A stretch of 8,558 nucleotides of DNA from Firmicutes bacterium CAG:646. GTDB lineage: Bacteria; Bacillota; Clostridia; Lachnospirales; Lachnospiraceae. The translations under genes were made by a program, and so were the position numbers. Positions within the stretch are counted from its first letter, which is position 1. Each line of letters starts with the position of its first letter. Location: positions 42,471 to 51,028 of the forward strand of contig HF995395.1 of the NCBI GenBank assembly GCA_000432335.1, written 5' to 3'. A model generated the notes under the pieces. It searched no databases and was not told where the DNA came from. It saw nothing but the letters and a program-made list of their open reading frames with translations. Of the stretch, positions 6,808 through 8,558 are shown one piece after another.

Positions 6808-7986
6808 ATGGAGAGGATATTATATATAGAAGGAAGTTCTGGGATCAGCGGAGATATGACCGTGAGCGCATTGCTGGATCTGGGAGCTTCCAGAAGGTAT
6901 ATGGAAGAACAAATAGAAAAACTTCCTTTGGAGGGGTATCGCCTTTTGGTAGGGCGAACGACGAAAAATGGGATAGAAGCCTGTGCTTTTTATGTGGAAT
7001 TAGATGAGACGAAGCCGCAGCCCTATCGGGACTATGATAACATTCGGAAAATGCTTTTTCAGGCGGAACTGGATGCAGGTGTACGGGAGCTTTCTCTTCG
7101 TATTTTTACAGTATTAGCGGAGGCGGAAGCGAAAGTTCATGGAACCACGATGGAAAAGGTGCACTTTCATGAAGTGGGAGCGGTGGATTCCATCATAGAT
7201 ATTGTGGCTGCGGCAGCATGTATGGCGGATTTGGGAATTTCTCAGGTGGCAGTGGGTACTTTAACGGAGGGAACGGGAACTGTTTGGTGTCAGCATGGAA
7301 GAATCCCCGTTCCGGTCCCTGCTACCGCCGAGTTGATTAACGCGTATGGACTTTCCATGAAAATTCTGCCGGTAGAAGGGGAAATGATTACCCCCACTGG
7401 GGCGGCAATCGCGGCGGCTTTGAGAAATCGAGAACTTCCCGAAGAATTTATCATTGAGAAGATGGGAATCGGTTCCGGGGAAAAGGATTTTCCTCACGCA
7501 AATATTTTGCGGGTGATGATTCTTCAGGCAAAAGAAAAAAATCAGGTGATGGTGCTGGAGACAAATGTGGATGATTGTACGGGAGAACAACTGGGGTATG
7601 TGCAGGAGCTGCTTTTGGAAAAAGGAGCGCTGGATGCGATGTTTCGTCCCGTGTTGATGAAAAAATCTCGCCCGGCGTATCAGCTGCAGGTACTTTGTAA
7701 ACCAGAGCTGGTGGAAGATATGGAGGAAATGATTTTCCGGGAGACAACGACCATCGGAATCCGCCGATATTTTGCAGACAGAACAGTTTTAGAACGGCAG
7801 ATCCTTACACTGGAAATGCCGGAAGGTGATGTAAAAGTGAAGGTGTGCCGCAGAAAGCAGGAAACCTTTTACTATCCTGAATATGAAGATGTAAAAATGT
7901 ACTGTAAAAGAACGATGAAATCTTTTCGAGGTGTGCAGGAAGCGATACAGGAACGGGCAAAAGCTACATTTGAGGTGAAAAAATGA
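6808..7986 (+). CDS. larC: Nickel insertion protein LarC of nickel-pincer nucleotide biosynthesis
   Basis: LarC performs the last step of NPN cofactor synthesis, a CTP-dependent insertion of nickel into the bis-thiocarboxylated pyridinium mononucleotide (known from Lactiplantibacillus plantarum). 392 residues, full length for the fused form. The N-terminal (LarC1) part has EGSSGISGDM at 8-17, HFHEVGAVDSIIDI at 119-132 with potential metal-binding His residues, and a TPTGAA motif at 195-200. The C-terminal (LarC2) part begins near 249 with LETNVDDCTGEQ, then MKKSRP at 284-289, FRETTTIGIRR at 310-320 and YPEYEDVK at 356-363. In L. plantarum the two parts are joined by a programmed frameshift; here they are in one frame, with a slippery A-run at the junction. 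AGGAG lies 7 nt before the ATG. larE overlaps its stop by 4 nt, implying translational coupling. It diverges from the DUF362 gene. Confidence 0.95.
   Translation: MERILYIEGSSGISGDMTVSALLDLGASRRYMEEQIEKLPLEGYRLLVGRTTKNGIEACAFYVELDETKPQPYRDYDNIRKMLFQAELDAGVRELSLRIFTVLAEAEAKVHGTTMEKVHFHEVGAVDSIIDIVAAAACMADLGISQVAVGTLTEGTGTVWCQHGRIPVPVPATAELINAYGLSMKILPVEGEMITPTGAAIAAALRNRELPEEFIIEKMGIGSGEKDFPHANILRVMILQAKEKNQVMVLETNVDDCTGEQLGYVQELLLEKGALDAMFRPVLMKKSRPAYQLQVLCKPELVEDMEEMIFRETTTIGIRRYFADRTVLERQILTLEMPEGDVKVKVCRRKQETFYYPEYEDVKMYCKRTMKSFRGVQEAIQERAKATFEVKK
7536..7542 (+). other. Slippery heptamer A_AAA_AAT at the LarC1/LarC2 junction
   Basis: In the larC frame the codons are GAA AAA AAT (E243, K244, N245), within a run of seven A (7535-7541). 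A -1 slip here would add ten codons and stop at TGA 7572-7574, giving a LarC1-only product of about 255 residues. The position fits the domain boundary, but an A-rich linker is common by chance and no stimulatory stem was established. Confidence 0.3.
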
Positions 7987-8558
7987 TGGAACAGACGGAG
8001 ATGGATATTTTTTCGGAAAAAAAAGAAAAATTGCTGGAGCAGTTAAAAAGAGAAACGCAAAAATCCGTATGTCTGGCATTGTCCGGCGGCGTGGACAGCT
8101 CTCTTTTGGCAGCTTTGATCGGAAAATGTGCAGAAGAAAATGGGACGAAAGCTTATGGTGTGACCTTTGATACGATTCTTCATCCGGCGGCAGATATGAC
8201 GGCGGCGCAGAAGGCGGCAGAAGAAGGGGGGCTGCTTCATAAGGTGATCGCAGTGAATGAGCTGGAATTTGAAAAAATCAGAAACAATCCTGAAGATCGA
8301 TGCTATATTTGTAAAAAAGGATTGTTTCAAAAAATGCTGGAATTTGCGGAGCGTCATGGAATTGCCACGATCTATGAGGGATCGAATTATGACGATCTGT
8401 CTCAGTACAGACCGGGGATGAAGGCGGTAAAAGAACTGGGGATCAGCAGTCCTCTGCTGGAGCATGGATTTACCAAAAAAGAAATTCGCGAATGGGCGGC
8501 GCAGCTGGGAATTTCCTCGGCTTCTCGTCCGTCCTCGCCCTGTATGGCTACCCGGCTT
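7983..8558 (+). CDS. larE: ATP-dependent sulfur transferase LarE, 3'-truncated by window edge
   Basis: LarE adenylates pyridinium-3,5-biscarboxylate mononucleotide and replaces the carboxylate oxygens with sulfur, giving the dithio compound that LarC metallates. 192 residues are visible; the family is roughly 260-280, so about 70-85 C-terminal residues lie outside. The PP-loop is SGGVDSS at 34-40. RCYICKKGLF holds C107 and C110. YEGSNYDD is at 131-138, followed by QYRPGMKA. SRPSSPCMATR has C187, at the position of the sacrificial Cys176 of L. plantarum LarE. CxxC plus C187 points to the three-cysteine, [4Fe-4S]-dependent class. The start at 7983 overlaps the larC stop (ATGA) and has GAGG 7 nt upstream; the ATG at 7986 is the second choice. 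A run of eight A at 8017-8024 is a slippage-prone tract. The window ends exactly on a codon boundary. Confidence 0.95.
   Translation, partial: MMEQTEMDIFSEKKEKLLEQLKRETQKSVCLALSGGVDSSLLAALIGKCAEENGTKAYGVTFDTILHPAADMTAAQKAAEEGGLLHKVIAVNELEFEKIRNNPEDRCYICKKGLFQKMLEFAERHGIATIYEGSNYDDLSQYRPGMKAVKELGISSPLLEHGFTKKEIREWAAQLGISSASRPSSPCMATRL

Noticed and set aside
1..8558. CRISPR arrays, tRNA or rRNA genes, transposases
   Set aside because: No regularly spaced repeats, cloverleaf-like segments, rRNA stretches or transposase motifs were seen on either strand.

Overview
The window comes from a Gram-positive anaerobe of the Clostridia, most likely a gut Lachnospiraceae. This rests on family-level resemblance of the proteins, strong AGGAGG-type ribosome binding sites, moderate GC with A-rich coding strands, and the smc-ftsY gene order. 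The species cannot be named from sequence alone.

Left part, 1-5236, plus strand: a compact housekeeping operon of smc (its 5' end lies outside the window), ftsY and ilvA. The intergenic gaps are only 15 and 3 nt. Chromosome organisation, SRP-dependent membrane targeting and threonine deamination thus appear to share one transcript. It ends at a long stem-loop (5256-5327) that also separates it from the converging gene on the other strand.

Middle part, 5331-6440, minus strand: a DUF362/COG2768-type protein of unknown function with two 4Fe-4S ferredoxin motifs. Its Arg, His, Lys and His residues are spaced almost as in the active site of lactate racemase LarA, the enzyme that holds the nickel-pincer nucleotide (NPN) cofactor.

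Right part, 6808-8558, plus strand: larC and the start of larE, two of the three NPN biosynthesis genes, overlapping by 4 nt. LarE uses ATP to convert the biscarboxylate precursor to the bis-thiocarboxylate, and LarC inserts nickel. larB and larA are not in the window. This LarE carries CxxC plus a third Cys, the pattern of the [4Fe-4S]-dependent class rather than the sacrificial-cysteine class.

Between the DUF362 gene and larC, 6441-6807 is a divergent control region. It holds a good minus-strand promoter, several weaker plus-strand promoter candidates, a strongly self-complementary segment with mutually exclusive pairings (6657-6761), and a possible 43-codon GTG-start ORF with a good ribosome binding site. 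The most interesting reading is that the DUF362 protein is a LarA-like client, or at least a partner, of the NPN pathway encoded opposite it, and that the structured leader controls the pathway. Both ideas are inference.
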